Made by a program: the position numbers and the translations under genes. Below the pieces are notes generated by a model, which did no database searches, was not told where the DNA came from, and saw only the letters and a list, made by a program, of their open reading frames with translations. Source: Muribaculaceae bacterium (GTDB lineage Bacteria; Bacteroidota; Bacteroidia; Bacteroidales; Muribaculaceae). Taken from it: a DNA stretch of 64,000 nt. Positions 42,547-52,026 of the stretch are shown piece after piece; the stretch's first letter is position 1, and each line of letters opens with the position of its first letter. The stretch is from assembly GCA_022510385.1 (NCBI GenBank), contig JAFLTQ010000002.1, positions 1 to 64,000 on the forward strand. Reading direction: 5' to 3'.

Positions 42547-44541
42547 TTAATCGCAATTGTAAGAGGGGTCACAAAGGCCGGCATTATCAGTGGGCCACCC
42601 CGGATTCTGATATAGAGTGCTCTTTCCTGTAGAGGTGTCTATAGTAAGCAGGAATTCGCTCACAGGAATCGGCTCCAGATAATGAGGTTTCGGGAAAGTA
42701 TATCCATTGTAAGCCAAACCGGTCGCATAAGCTTGAAGAGGACGGATATATTCTGAAACTGAAGATGTGGAAATACCTGTGTTAAGCTCTGTTTGGGTAT
42801 ACATTGCATTCATACCGGCCCAAAGCTTGATTCCTTCCGGCTGCCAGCCCACCATAGTGTCAAGAGCTCTCCAGCGTTTCAGGTCGTCGAGACGACGTCC
42901 CTCTGCGAGAAGCTCACATCTTCTCTCCCTGCGGATATTATAAAGAGTAGCGTCCACTAAAGATCCTCTTGAGTTTGCACCGAAGTCAGTCACACTCTCC
43001 TGGCTCATATCGGTAGCTGCAATAGTCTTCATGTAATCAGCGTCTACACCTGAACGGTTTCTAAGAGCTTTCCAGTATTGGTCGCAATTTCCTCCAAGGT
43101 TGCCATGTCTCTCATAATAAGCCTCCATATAATTGAGCATACATTCGGCGCTGCGGAAGATAGGCACTGCGGTTGTACATCCGTTCTGAAGCAATTGCTG
43201 TGAATCGAAATTCACCCATTTGTTCACCTCATATCCGGTTGTAGCCTTATCCTGACCTGTCTTGTCGATACTCGGTTTGTAGTAGAAAACCGTATCGGTT
43301 TCTTCAGCTCCTTTAATAAATCCGGCAGCTCTTACCACTCCGAATCCGGTAAACTTATAGTTGTCTGTCTGGTTCTTTGTATAATTCGGATTCCTCGGAT
43401 AAGTGCCGTCAGCGTTTCTTTGGCCGGCGATACGAGGATCTCTGTCCATAAGTTCTGCATAAGAAGTGTCATCGCCATGATATCCGGAATTTGCAGCGTA
43501 AATCGGGAGACCGTTTTGCATCAGGAATGTTGCGATGGCCTGGCGAGTCACATTGCAACCTCCGCCCGCTTTCAAGTAATAGCTGCAGTTGTGCATGCTC
43601 ACTCCATTCATATAATATCTTGCAAGAATCACCTCTGAGTTGCCTGAAAGATCTTCAACATTGAAAAGTGACATGTAATCGCTTGCGAGATCATGTCCGG
43701 CCACAGCCTTTTCCGAAGCATCAATAGCCTGATCGAGGAAAAAGTTGATTTCTGCCTCTGCGCTTCCTGCGGGCCATGCAAAGTCAGGCCAGTAAGCTTT
43801 TCCGGGCCATTTGTCGTTACCCGGCACGAAGCAGGTACCTGCATGATATTTCTCCCATGTAGCTTCATAAAGAGCCACACGTGATTTCAGAGCGTAAGCT
43901 GCCGACTTGGTGAGACGTCCCTTTTCAATCGGCTCATCCATCATCAGCTCTATCGCGTTGTCAAGGTCTTCGAGAATAAAGCGTGCAACTTCGTTTCTCG
44001 GACGTCTCTTGCTTGCTTGTGCCAGAATCTGAACATCGTCAGGTAACAATTCAGTCACGATCGGAGCATCTCCGAAATAACGTAGAAGCCTGAAGTGTTC
44101 CCATGCACGGAAGAAGTAAGCCTCTCCGATATAGTGATTGATAAATGATTCGGCTCCTTTGATGATATTTTTGTTTTCTTCTACTTTCTGGAAGAAGAAA
44201 TTGATGCCGCGGAAATGTGCGAAATCCCAATTGGTATTCACAATGTTACCCGGAACGTTGTTGACGTTGTCCACACGTTTGTTGCCATAATAGAACAACA
44301 CGTCGGGGGCTCCTTTAATCTGATTGTCTGACGATGAATCATCGGCGTAGAGACCTGTGTTGGCAGAACCGGTTCCATTTATCGGCAGATATTCATAGAA
44401 AGCATTGGTTGCTATCTTGAGGTCATTTTCTGTCTTATAGTAGGATTCGGAGCTTCCGAAATCCAATGGCTCCTTGTCCAGAAAATCATTACAGGAAGTG
44501 AGGGCAAGTGCCGCTATCCCCATATATATATATTTCTTCAT
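42547..44541 (-). CDS. SusD/RagB-family glycan-binding lipoprotein
   Basis: A 664-residue surface lipoprotein, the lid of the SusC transporter. The lipobox is ALALTSC (Cys17), followed by NDFLDKEP, the typical start of the family. The TPR-rich helical core is visible through FINHYIGEAYFFRAWEHF and KSRVALYEATWE. The C-terminal SusD domain has NIRRERRCELLAEGRRLDDLKR. It follows susC by 53 bases. The substrate cannot be read from sequence, but the neighbouring enzymes point to amino-sugar glycans. Confidence 0.95.
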   Translation of the reverse strand: MKKYIYMGIAALALTSCNDFLDKEPLDFGSSESYYKTENDLKIATNAFYEYLPINGTGSANTGLYADDSSSDNQIKGAPDVLFYYGNKRVDNVNNVPGNIVNTNWDFAHFRGINFFFQKVEENKNIIKGAESFINHYIGEAYFFRAWEHFRLLRYFGDAPIVTELLPDDVQILAQASKRRPRNEVARFILEDLDNAIELMMDEPIEKGRLTKSAAYALKSRVALYEATWEKYHAGTCFVPGNDKWPGKAYWPDFAWPAGSAEAEINFFLDQAIDASEKAVAGHDLASDYMSLFNVEDLSGNSEVILARYYMNGVSMHNCSYYLKAGGGCNVTRQAIATFLMQNGLPIYAANSGYHGDDTSYAELMDRDPRIAGQRNADGTYPRNPNYTKNQTDNYKFTGFGVVRAAGFIKGAEETDTVFYYKPSIDKTGQDKATTGYEVNKWVNFDSQQLLQNGCTTAVPIFRSAECMLNYMEAYYERHGNLGGNCDQYWKALRNRSGVDADYMKTIAATDMSQESVTDFGANSRGSLVDATLYNIRRERRCELLAEGRRLDDLKRWRALDTMVGWQPEGIKLWAGMNAMYTQTELNTGISTSSVSEYIRPLQAYATGLAYNGYTFPKPHYLEPIPVSEFLLTIDTSTGKSTLYQNPGWPTDNAGLCDPSYNCD

Positions 44542-44594
44542 ATCTTTCTGTTAAATTAATTTGTTGTAACTCTGCTTCTAAATTTTCAGCAAAA

Positions 44595-47500
44595 TTAGAA
44601 TGTCAATTCAAGACCCATTGAGAATGTCTTATACTGTGGATAAACCTTACCGGCACCGCCGTCATACTGAGTATCATTGGTGTTAAGAGCTTCCGGATCA
44701 AAAATCTTCAGTTTGGTGATTGTGAAGAGGTTTTCTGCGGAGAAGTAAATTCTTGCTTTCTTAACATATTTCTTGATTGGAGTATTTTCCGGTAATGAGA
44801 AACCGATCTGAAGGTTCTTCAGACGAAGGTAAGAAGCATCCTGGAGGAAGCGGTCGCACACCTGAGTGTTATAGTCGTCCATTCTTATTCTTCCGTAATA
44901 TGGATTATCCATGTTTGCGCCAAGTTCGCTGCCTGCGAAGCGGAAATAATCGAGCTGTTCGCGGTAGAGAGCTGTCTGCCATTCGTTGGCTCCGTAACCG
45001 AAGAATGGAGCGCCGCCCACCAATGCGTCATTTTGTGAACTACCTTTAGTCACGAAATAGTCACGTTTTCCGATTCCTTGGAAATAGAGTCTCAAATCAA
45101 TGAATTTCCATTTTGCATCGATTGTGAAGCTATATGCATATCTCGGTGTGGTGTTACCGATCACCCTCAAGTCGCCGTGGTTGTCAAGAGTTCTTGTTCC
45201 GGGGTCTACACTGCCGTCGTTGTCAAGGTCGGCATACATGATGTCACCGCCTCCCCATGTGCTGGTACCTGTTGCAAACATCGGAATCTTGTCCTGGTTA
45301 TGCTGAGCTAAATAAGCTGACATCTCTGCATCGCTCTTGGCAATACCTACTGTGTGATAACCCCAGATCTCTCCGTAACTCTTACCTTGATACCATCCGT
45401 CAATCTTGTTGTCGGGTGAATCATATTTGGTCACAACTGTCTTATAGTCGCTCAATGAAGCTGAAATGCTATATGAGAAATCTTTACCGATATTGTCTCT
45501 CCAGCTCACCTCAAGCTCCCAACCTCTTGTGCGCATCTCTGCATTGTTGGTCTGAGGTGCGTTAGCGCCGTAGATTGCTGCCAAAGCGAAGGCCGGTCCG
45601 ATCATATCTTTGGTGGTACGTTGATACCAGTCGAATGAACCCTGGAGTCTGTTATTGAAGAATGCGAAATCTACACCTGCACCTACGTTCTCGATTCTTT
45701 CCCAAGTCAATGAACTTGAATATGGATCATAAATCGGGAGAAGGGTTGCCTGATTGTCATCAAGGATTACGTAACCGCCGGTTGTGTACATCTTCTGGTA
45801 GAAGGGATAGAAAGATGTTGTATTCTGGTTACCGAGCTGACCATAGGAGGCACGAAGCTTGAAATAGTTCATGGTTGAGTAAATCGGCTCCCAGAATTTC
45901 TCGTTAGCTATGTTCCAACCAACAGAGAATGACGGGAACACGCCCCAACGCTGGTTTTTCGGGAAACGTGAGGCCGCGTCACCACGAAGGTTAACCTCAG
46001 CCATATAGCGGTCGGCGTAGTTATAGTTGATACGTCCGAAAATACCCACTGAGCTCCATTCTCCCTTACTCTCTGAAGACATAGTGCTTCCGCCGCCGTT
46101 ATCATTAGGCAAGAACGGGGTGTCGGGAAGCAGGATATCCCAGGATGCAACGCGAGTTATCTCATTCTTATAATTCTCAGTCTGCACACCGAGGAGGAAC
46201 TTGAAGTTATTCTCTCCGAATGACAGGCTATAGTCGGTAAAGAAGTTGGTGCTGAAATAATTGATACTGGTGTTTGCCTTTTCGTAATAGCTTTCGCCTG
46301 CTGCGGGGTCAACGTAGAATGTACCGTTATCACGTATTCTACGGAAAGAACTTTGCTGGTCACCAAGGTTGATGTAAGCTGTCTCACCGTTAGGATCGAT
46401 ATAAGTCACAGGCTTGAATTGTCTGGTGTAAGGATTGTGTTCTATACGACTTGCGATATCGGCCGTGATATTCCAATCTTTTATCGGAGTAATGATAAGT
46501 TTACCCTGATTATAGAATTGCTGTTGCTTCTGAACCTGACGTCCGCCATCCTGAAGCTGTTGGATATAAGATTCCGGGTGATATTCTCCGGTAGGAACTG
46601 TCAGAGGAATCACCGGGGCTATACGGCTCAACTGATGGAAGAACATTGAGTTGAGCACTGATGGTTTCTGATTGTTGGTGGCTATGTAACGTGATGTCCA
46701 GTTAAAGCTTACATATTGATTGAATTTCACGTTTACTTTGCCTGTCAATGCAAGACGCTGATATTTTTCATCGGCATACTTGAAAAGACCATCCTGTCCC
46801 AGGTAGTTGCCTGAGAAATAGTAGTTCACCATGTCGCCGCCTCCGCTGACGCTGACATTATGCTCCATTGAGAATGTGGTGTTCTTCAAATGTACGTCAT
46901 ACCAGTTGGTGTTGCCGTAACCTTGGCGAGGACCACCCCAGCCGTAGGTTGACCCTGCTGCCCATCCGTTGTCTACTCCATAAGGTTTCTTCCCGTTCTG
47001 ATATGCAAGGATGTTATCAAGATAGGTTCTGTTATAGACAATACCGCCTCCGGTGTTGAATTTTGCATCATTCACCATTAGAGCAAATGTATAGGAATCC
47101 GGTATATTGGGGATATTGGTCGGTTTGTTCCAACGGAAGTTACCGTTGTAGTTCACTGCTGTGCCTTTCTTACCACCTTTGGTTGTCACAAGGATAACAC
47201 CGAAAGGAGCACGAGAACCGTAAATTGAAGCAGCTGCTGCATCCTTCAATACTGAGATGTTTTCGATATCCGCCGGGTTGATGGTGCTCAAGTCACCCTC
47301 CATACCGTCTATAAGGATAAGTGGAGAAGAATTGGAACCTTCACCGATTGATCCGACACCACGGATATTGATACTCATTGACTCGCCAAGACCACCACCG
47401 GCATCGTTGGTAATGTTAAGACCGGCAACGGCTCCCTGTAGTCCCTGAACTGCATTGCTTACGGGACGACTCTCAAGAACTTCGCTGTCAATTGTCCTTA

Positions 47501-47858
47501 CTGATCCGGTTGCGTTTATCTTCTTTTGTGTACCGTAACCAACGATCACAACTTCGTCAAGGGTTGCGGTATCATCTTTTAGATGGATGTCAAGATGGTT
47601 CTGACCTTCGATCTTTACCTCCTGAGTCTTCATCCCGATATATGACACCACCAAAGTGGCGCTCAATGATGACACGTTAAGAGAGAAGTTACCGTCAATG
47701 TCAGTGGCTGTTCCCACTGTTGGTTTCCCCTTCTCCATCACGGTTGCACCTATACAGGTCTCACCCGATGGTTCATATACTGTACCGGTCACGAGCACGT
47801 CGGCATAAGCCACCACCGATACAAGGGCACATAATAATGTAATATATAGCTTCTTCAT
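44595..47858 (-). CDS. SusC/RagA-family TonB-dependent transporter
   Basis: A 1087-residue outer-membrane transporter. The signal peptide (1-19) is followed by a carboxypeptidase-regulatory-like domain (22-100, GTVYEPSGETCIGATVM). The SusC hallmark DEVVIVGYGTQKK is near 105, the plug runs to about 240 (GSRAPFGVILVTTKGGKKG) and the beta-barrel runs to the end. There is no STN signalling domain, so it should not control an anti-sigma factor directly. It imports oligosaccharides selected with SusD. The gene follows the small lipoprotein by 22 bases. Confidence 0.96.
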   Translation of the reverse strand: MKKLYITLLCALVSVVAYADVLVTGTVYEPSGETCIGATVMEKGKPTVGTATDIDGNFSLNVSSLSATLVVSYIGMKTQEVKIEGQNHLDIHLKDDTATLDEVVIVGYGTQKKINATGSVRTIDSEVLESRPVSNAVQGLQGAVAGLNITNDAGGGLGESMSINIRGVGSIGEGSNSSPLILIDGMEGDLSTINPADIENISVLKDAAAASIYGSRAPFGVILVTTKGGKKGTAVNYNGNFRWNKPTNIPNIPDSYTFALMVNDAKFNTGGGIVYNRTYLDNILAYQNGKKPYGVDNGWAAGSTYGWGGPRQGYGNTNWYDVHLKNTTFSMEHNVSVSGGGDMVNYYFSGNYLGQDGLFKYADEKYQRLALTGKVNVKFNQYVSFNWTSRYIATNNQKPSVLNSMFFHQLSRIAPVIPLTVPTGEYHPESYIQQLQDGGRQVQKQQQFYNQGKLIITPIKDWNITADIASRIEHNPYTRQFKPVTYIDPNGETAYINLGDQQSSFRRIRDNGTFYVDPAAGESYYEKANTSINYFSTNFFTDYSLSFGENNFKFLLGVQTENYKNEITRVASWDILLPDTPFLPNDNGGGSTMSSESKGEWSSVGIFGRINYNYADRYMAEVNLRGDAASRFPKNQRWGVFPSFSVGWNIANEKFWEPIYSTMNYFKLRASYGQLGNQNTTSFYPFYQKMYTTGGYVILDDNQATLLPIYDPYSSSLTWERIENVGAGVDFAFFNNRLQGSFDWYQRTTKDMIGPAFALAAIYGANAPQTNNAEMRTRGWELEVSWRDNIGKDFSYSISASLSDYKTVVTKYDSPDNKIDGWYQGKSYGEIWGYHTVGIAKSDAEMSAYLAQHNQDKIPMFATGTSTWGGGDIMYADLDNDGSVDPGTRTLDNHGDLRVIGNTTPRYAYSFTIDAKWKFIDLRLYFQGIGKRDYFVTKGSSQNDALVGGAPFFGYGANEWQTALYREQLDYFRFAGSELGANMDNPYYGRIRMDDYNTQVCDRFLQDASYLRLKNLQIGFSLPENTPIKKYVKKARIYFSAENLFTITKLKIFDPEALNTNDTQYDGGAGKVYPQYKTFSMGLELTF

Positions 47859-47880
47859 GAGTAGTTAGTATTAGTTTTTA

Positions 47881-48450
47881 TTACTTTCCTCCCAACTGTG
47901 TCACCGGTATACGGTAATATACTGTGGTGTCATTGGTAAAGATATTCAATGTGAAAGGATTGGGCCTGTTGGTAGTGGTCGTTGCATCAAGCGTATGGTA
48001 GTTTAGATAACCGTCACCCCCTCCTGACACGGCTCCATCGTTCTGGAAATAATTAGCACCACCGTTTCTTATGGCTGCCGGGGCAAACCATTTTGCATTA
48101 CTCTCTATTTCTATAGTATAGGTAGAGGGTTCTGCCGGTAAAGCTATTGTCTTAATTTTGTAAAATGCCGTGGTGTGACTCCTGTCTACTGTTATTGAAT
48201 CAGTTGTAACCACTTGTTTGCCATCGGCATCATAGGTTGTGTCCTTCACTGCCACCTTCTGTTTGAAAAGAGAATCAATGTACTCTTCAACCTCTATGGC
48301 ATAGGTCTCTCCGGTATTGTCATTGACAAACCTCGCTATACTCAATGTAGATTTCACTGAGTAATCTCCCGGATTTTTTGGCTCGTTGTCGCACGATACA
48401 ATCCCCCATGCGATACCAATTCCGGCAATTAAGTAGAAGATTTTTTTCAT
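47881..48450 (-). CDS. Lipoprotein of unknown function upstream of susC
   Basis: A 189-residue lipoprotein (lipobox GIVSC, Cys20). The mature part is Thr/Asp-rich beta structure with repeated DTTYD and NDTTVYYRIP patterns and a LPAEPSTYTIEIESNAKWF segment that recalls Ig-like or BACON-type folds. No family recognised with confidence. Its place as the first gene of a susC-susD unit suggests a surface glycan-binding accessory protein, which is inference. The 5' side is a 250-base low-complexity region. Confidence 0.7.
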   Translation of the reverse strand: MKKIFYLIAGIGIAWGIVSCDNEPKNPGDYSVKSTLSIARFVNDNTGETYAIEVEEYIDSLFKQKVAVKDTTYDADGKQVVTTDSITVDRSHTTAFYKIKTIALPAEPSTYTIEIESNAKWFAPAAIRNGGANYFQNDGAVSGGGDGYLNYHTLDATTTTNRPNPFTLNIFTNDTTVYYRIPVTQLGGK

Positions 48451-48540
48451 GATATATTGTGTTATTTTGTTTGCTTGTTTGATGTGTTTTGTTTTTGGTT
48501 CTCTTTCATAGTTTGTTGTTAAAATTAGTTTTAGACTTTA

Positions 48541-48705
48541 TTTTACTTACTCTTTCCTGTTTATTGTTTGTTACTTATTACTTACTGTTTATTGTTTATT
48601 ACTTGTTATTTCCTGTTTATTGTTTAATATTTAATATTTATTACTTATTGTTTAGTGTTTAATATTTATTACTTATTACTTATTGTTTATTACTTTTTAC
48701 TTTCA
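48541..48705. repeat. A/T-rich heptamer array upstream of the lipoprotein-susC operon
   Basis: On the minus strand it reads as degenerate AATAAAC/AATAAGT/AATATTA heptamers for about 160 bases, beginning at the stop of the GH18 gene. It resembles the AAGTAAT part of the array at 11571-11655. No TAnnTTTG is visible between it and the lipoprotein ATG at 48450, so the susC operon promoter was not found. Confidence 0.75.
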
Positions 48706-51700
48706 CTTCCTTATCACAACTTTCTTTCTATCAATGATATATATCCCTTTTTCAAGAATTTCATTGATTTCTTCCTTGTTTACATGTTTTTTCACTAAAA
48801 CTCCGGTGATTGAATAAACATCTACATAAACAGGGGCATCATTTACTATTCCTTCGATACCTGTATCATCGGGGTCATCATCTTCCGGAAGAGAGGGATC
48901 CTCTGTAGAACCTCCGCCTTGGTTTTCACCGCCGGAGTCTCCTCCTTGGTTCTCATTGCCGGAGTCTCCTCCCTGGTTCTCATTGCCGGAGTCTCCTCCT
49001 TGGTTCTCATTGCCGGAGCCTCCTCCCTGATTCTCATTGCCGGACTCTCCACCTTGGTTTTCACCGCCGGAGTTGCCTCCCTGGTTCTCTTCGCCTTCGG
49101 GATTCTGTTCCTCAGTTTTATCTGCTTCAACATTTACAATGCAGACTGCTGAAATATTTCCGCAGGTTGCAGTTATTTTTGCAATCCCGACAGCAACAGC
49201 TGTCACTTTACCATCACTGACAGTAGCGACTGCAGTGTTGTCTGAACTCCAGGTAATTGTTTTATCTGTTGTGTAGATCGGGCTAACCGTTGCTATTAAT
49301 GTACCGTTCTCCCCTACTTTTAATGTCAGGTTGATTGGATCTATGGCCACAGATGAAGCGATTGTGGTCTCCACTGTTACTTCACAAGTTGCGCTCTTAT
49401 TATCATATGTAGCGGTGATAGTCGCATTTCCGGGTTTCAAGGCTGTCACAACACCCTTTTCTACTGTTGCTACCGTTGCATCGCTTGTTGTCCATGTAGC
49501 ATCCAATGCATCAGTCCCTCCAAGAAGACTTGCTATAAGTTGAACGCTTTCTGTGGCATGCATTGTCACACTGCTACTGCTTAAATAAATCGGGAGCGTC
49601 AACTCTTCACCCTCTGCAAATTCTGTATCGGAATGATTGAACACTCCATCACTCTTTTGTCTGTCAATATTTGAGCTGATGGCGAAATTAGCCCATTTCG
49701 TCTGGTTAAATTCCGGCATACCATCGTATCTGAATGTATAGTCGGATGAACGGTCGCCTAACCAGTAATCATTACCCATGTCCCAATAGAAGATACCCAT
49801 GAAACCGTTTTCACGGGTATATTTTGCACGCCGGTAAACCTGAAGAGGAGTCATAAAGGTTGCTCCATTGTAGGTAGATGTATTCTCATCCTTATATGTC
49901 CAATTAGCCAATGCACCATCTTTCACACCTCCGCTTGTCATGGTAGTGGAAAATGAAGTCATCAATTTATTTTCCGGATATCCCTCTTTCTTTAGTGTTT
50001 GAAGAGCACTTGTAAAGGTATTATAAGGGTAAGGTGTTGTGTTGGGACCATATTGTTGAATAGTAAAACCTGTTACCTTCTCATCATTTATAAGGGGTTC
50101 GGCAAATTTGTAATACTGATTATGAATTGACACTCTAAACAGTTTTCCCGCAGGAAGATATTTCTTTACTGCTGTTGGCAGACTTTGGAAATTATTGGTA
50201 CCTGCAGTGTTTGAATTCTCCATCCATTCAAGATCAAATTCAACTCCGTCGTAATCTTCTCCGAGTGTTGCAAGATCCTTACCGAATTTGTCAGCCTTGG
50301 CTGCATCATTCATTATCAAACGGAAAGCATCCTCGTAAGTATTGTCGCTATGTCCTCTCACCGATAAAATGATCCTCGGCTTAGTAAATCCCTCATATTG
50401 CTTTAGTATCTGTTTGCGGATATTATCCTGTGAATAATCGCTATAACCTAAATTTTTGCTGTCGTCATAATTGTATAGAAAACCGGCAGCATTCATCTCA
50501 GAAACAGTTCTTCCTTGTTGAACGGAAGGAACTATCACGCCGACATTAATATTTGTTGCAATCTTTCCCTCTCCCATATTTGATCCGAAATTGGAAAGAT
50601 AGGTCTCATCTAACCAACCTTTCAATCCTTCTCCTATCTTGATAGGATATGCTGTGACATTCTGCAGAGAAGTATCATCTATGGCACTGTTTGCATCTCC
50701 GGCAACTTCTTTTGCCCATCCATAAAATTTAACTTTGTTTTTCTTTTGTCTCTGTGAACCGTCCACTACAAAAGCGATATGAGACCATTGGCCCGTTTTG
50801 AAGCCGGTTAATACCTCGGAAGTATTTTCATTTCCATTGATTCTTGCTACAAGGGTATTCTCCTTCTCTCCAAGATAAACCCTTATTCCTTTGTCACCTT
50901 TTTCATTCTCCTTGCAGAATAATATAGCTCCGGGTTGCCATTCATCAAGCCATATTCTTGTCTGGAAAGAAAATGAGGATAAATCGCTATTGGTATAGGG
51001 TGTTGCTTGAAGGTTGTCAACCTTATATTTATGGATTGATTCTGAAGGGGATTCTATGTAAGTGCCGGCTTTACCATCAAGATAAGCCACCCCGTTTCTT
51101 GTCCCTTTGGTTGATTCATGTGAAACACCTCCATGAATTATTGCATGGTTGTTAAGAGTCTTTAGTTTGACGCTTCCATCTTCAGCTACACAGTCTGCTC
51201 CCAAAATTATGATTTCATTGCTAAGAAGGTAGGCATCTTGCGGGATGAGTCTGTCGTAGAATCTTGCGTTCTCTGTATAAGCAGCGCTCACCAGATAAGG
51301 CATTTTATCATTTTCGGCTACGACTTTCTTTACGTCTCCGGTTATCACTCCGTGATTGTCATTTGCCGGCGATGTTTCCATGCATTTATATTCCACTACT
51401 AATAGGGAGCCCCCCTGATCCATCTTGTAGTAAGCCACAAGATTATCCCACATCGGATTGAATTTGTTGATGGTATTGTTAGTGAAATAATCGAAACGGG
51501 GCATCCATTCATTCTTGGAGAGGGCTTCGTTCCAAACTCTTACCTCGTCAAGGAGTCCGTTGTAGCCGCTTCCCATAATGAAACCTCGCTTTGTCTCGTC
51601 AAGGGTTCCGAGAGTGCCGCTACCACCGGATGCGCTGTTTACCAATATTTTTGCTTCGCCATTATCTACCATAAGCGTCACCTGATTCCATTCTCCCGGT

Positions 51701-51993
51701 TTGAATCCCGTGGCTGTCACCTTATTCGCTCCATTGGTGAAGACTACACTATTGTTGGCGCCTAACGCAATCTTAAAATTGTCGCCTCTTTTAAGAATTA
51801 CTGCTCCTTCAGTCCAGTCTGTGGGATTGATCCAGAACTGGATAGAATATGAATTAAGGTTGTTCAATTGTGGCATGGCGCCGCAATTGACGTAACCCTC
51901 CGGGGTAAAACTCAACGCAAGATTCACCGGCAATGCGTTCATTGCGCTTGCTGTAATGAGTCCGAGAGCTGTGGCGAGCAAAAATTTCTTCAT
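48703..51993 (-). CDS. GH18-like endo-glycosidase with LamG, Ig-like (BIG2) and sorting domains
   Basis: A 1096-residue exported protein. After the signal peptide (1-20) come two LamG-like domains (about 22-160 and 300-475, each ending in a LLDEVRVWN/WLDETYLSNF strand). A GH18 barrel follows (about 490-780) with the catalytic line YDGVEFDLEWME near 583. In the canonical DxxDxDxE the second Asp is Glu here, but the acid Glu is kept. Two BIG2 Ig-like domains (about 800-965) lead to a Gly/Asn/Glu linker of 10-residue repeats (GGDSGNENQG type), then a type 9-like tail (YVDVYSITGVLVKK, then GIYIID). It probably cleaves inside GlcNAc-containing chains. It is 33 bases after its paralog. Confidence 0.85.
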   Translation of the reverse strand: MKKFLLATALGLITASAMNALPVNLALSFTPEGYVNCGAMPQLNNLNSYSIQFWINPTDWTEGAVILKRGDNFKIALGANNSVVFTNGANKVTATGFKPGEWNQVTLMVDNGEAKILVNSASGGSGTLGTLDETKRGFIMGSGYNGLLDEVRVWNEALSKNEWMPRFDYFTNNTINKFNPMWDNLVAYYKMDQGGSLLVVEYKCMETSPANDNHGVITGDVKKVVAENDKMPYLVSAAYTENARFYDRLIPQDAYLLSNEIIILGADCVAEDGSVKLKTLNNHAIIHGGVSHESTKGTRNGVAYLDGKAGTYIESPSESIHKYKVDNLQATPYTNSDLSSFSFQTRIWLDEWQPGAILFCKENEKGDKGIRVYLGEKENTLVARINGNENTSEVLTGFKTGQWSHIAFVVDGSQRQKKNKVKFYGWAKEVAGDANSAIDDTSLQNVTAYPIKIGEGLKGWLDETYLSNFGSNMGEGKIATNINVGVIVPSVQQGRTVSEMNAAGFLYNYDDSKNLGYSDYSQDNIRKQILKQYEGFTKPRIILSVRGHSDNTYEDAFRLIMNDAAKADKFGKDLATLGEDYDGVEFDLEWMENSNTAGTNNFQSLPTAVKKYLPAGKLFRVSIHNQYYKFAEPLINDEKVTGFTIQQYGPNTTPYPYNTFTSALQTLKKEGYPENKLMTSFSTTMTSGGVKDGALANWTYKDENTSTYNGATFMTPLQVYRRAKYTRENGFMGIFYWDMGNDYWLGDRSSDYTFRYDGMPEFNQTKWANFAISSNIDRQKSDGVFNHSDTEFAEGEELTLPIYLSSSSVTMHATESVQLIASLLGGTDALDATWTTSDATVATVEKGVVTALKPGNATITATYDNKSATCEVTVETTIASSVAIDPINLTLKVGENGTLIATVSPIYTTDKTITWSSDNTAVATVSDGKVTAVAVGIAKITATCGNISAVCIVNVEADKTEEQNPEGEENQGGNSGGENQGGESGNENQGGGSGNENQGGDSGNENQGGDSGNENQGGDSGGENQGGGSTEDPSLPEDDDPDDTGIEGIVNDAPVYVDVYSITGVLVKKHVNKEEINEILEKGIYIIDRKKVVIRK
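48911..49095. repeat. 30-base tandem repeats inside the GH18 gene
   Basis: About seven copies of a 30-base unit, each coding ten residues of the GGDSGNENQG type. Copies differ by a few bases (NEN/GEN, GGD/GGG). They form the flexible linker between the Ig-like domains and the C-terminal sorting tail. Confidence 0.85.
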
Positions 51994-52026
51994 AATATCC
52001 GGTTAGTTATTTTTTCTTATTCTTTC

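Noticed and set aside
47050-47858. STN-type signalling extension on SusC
   Set aside because: After the signal peptide the protein goes straight into a carboxypeptidase-regulatory-like domain. There is no secretin/TonB N-terminal domain.
48919-49276. Plus-strand open frames with repeated hydrophobic motifs
   Set aside because: They are the complement of the 30-base tandem repeats and Ig-like domains of the GH18 gene.
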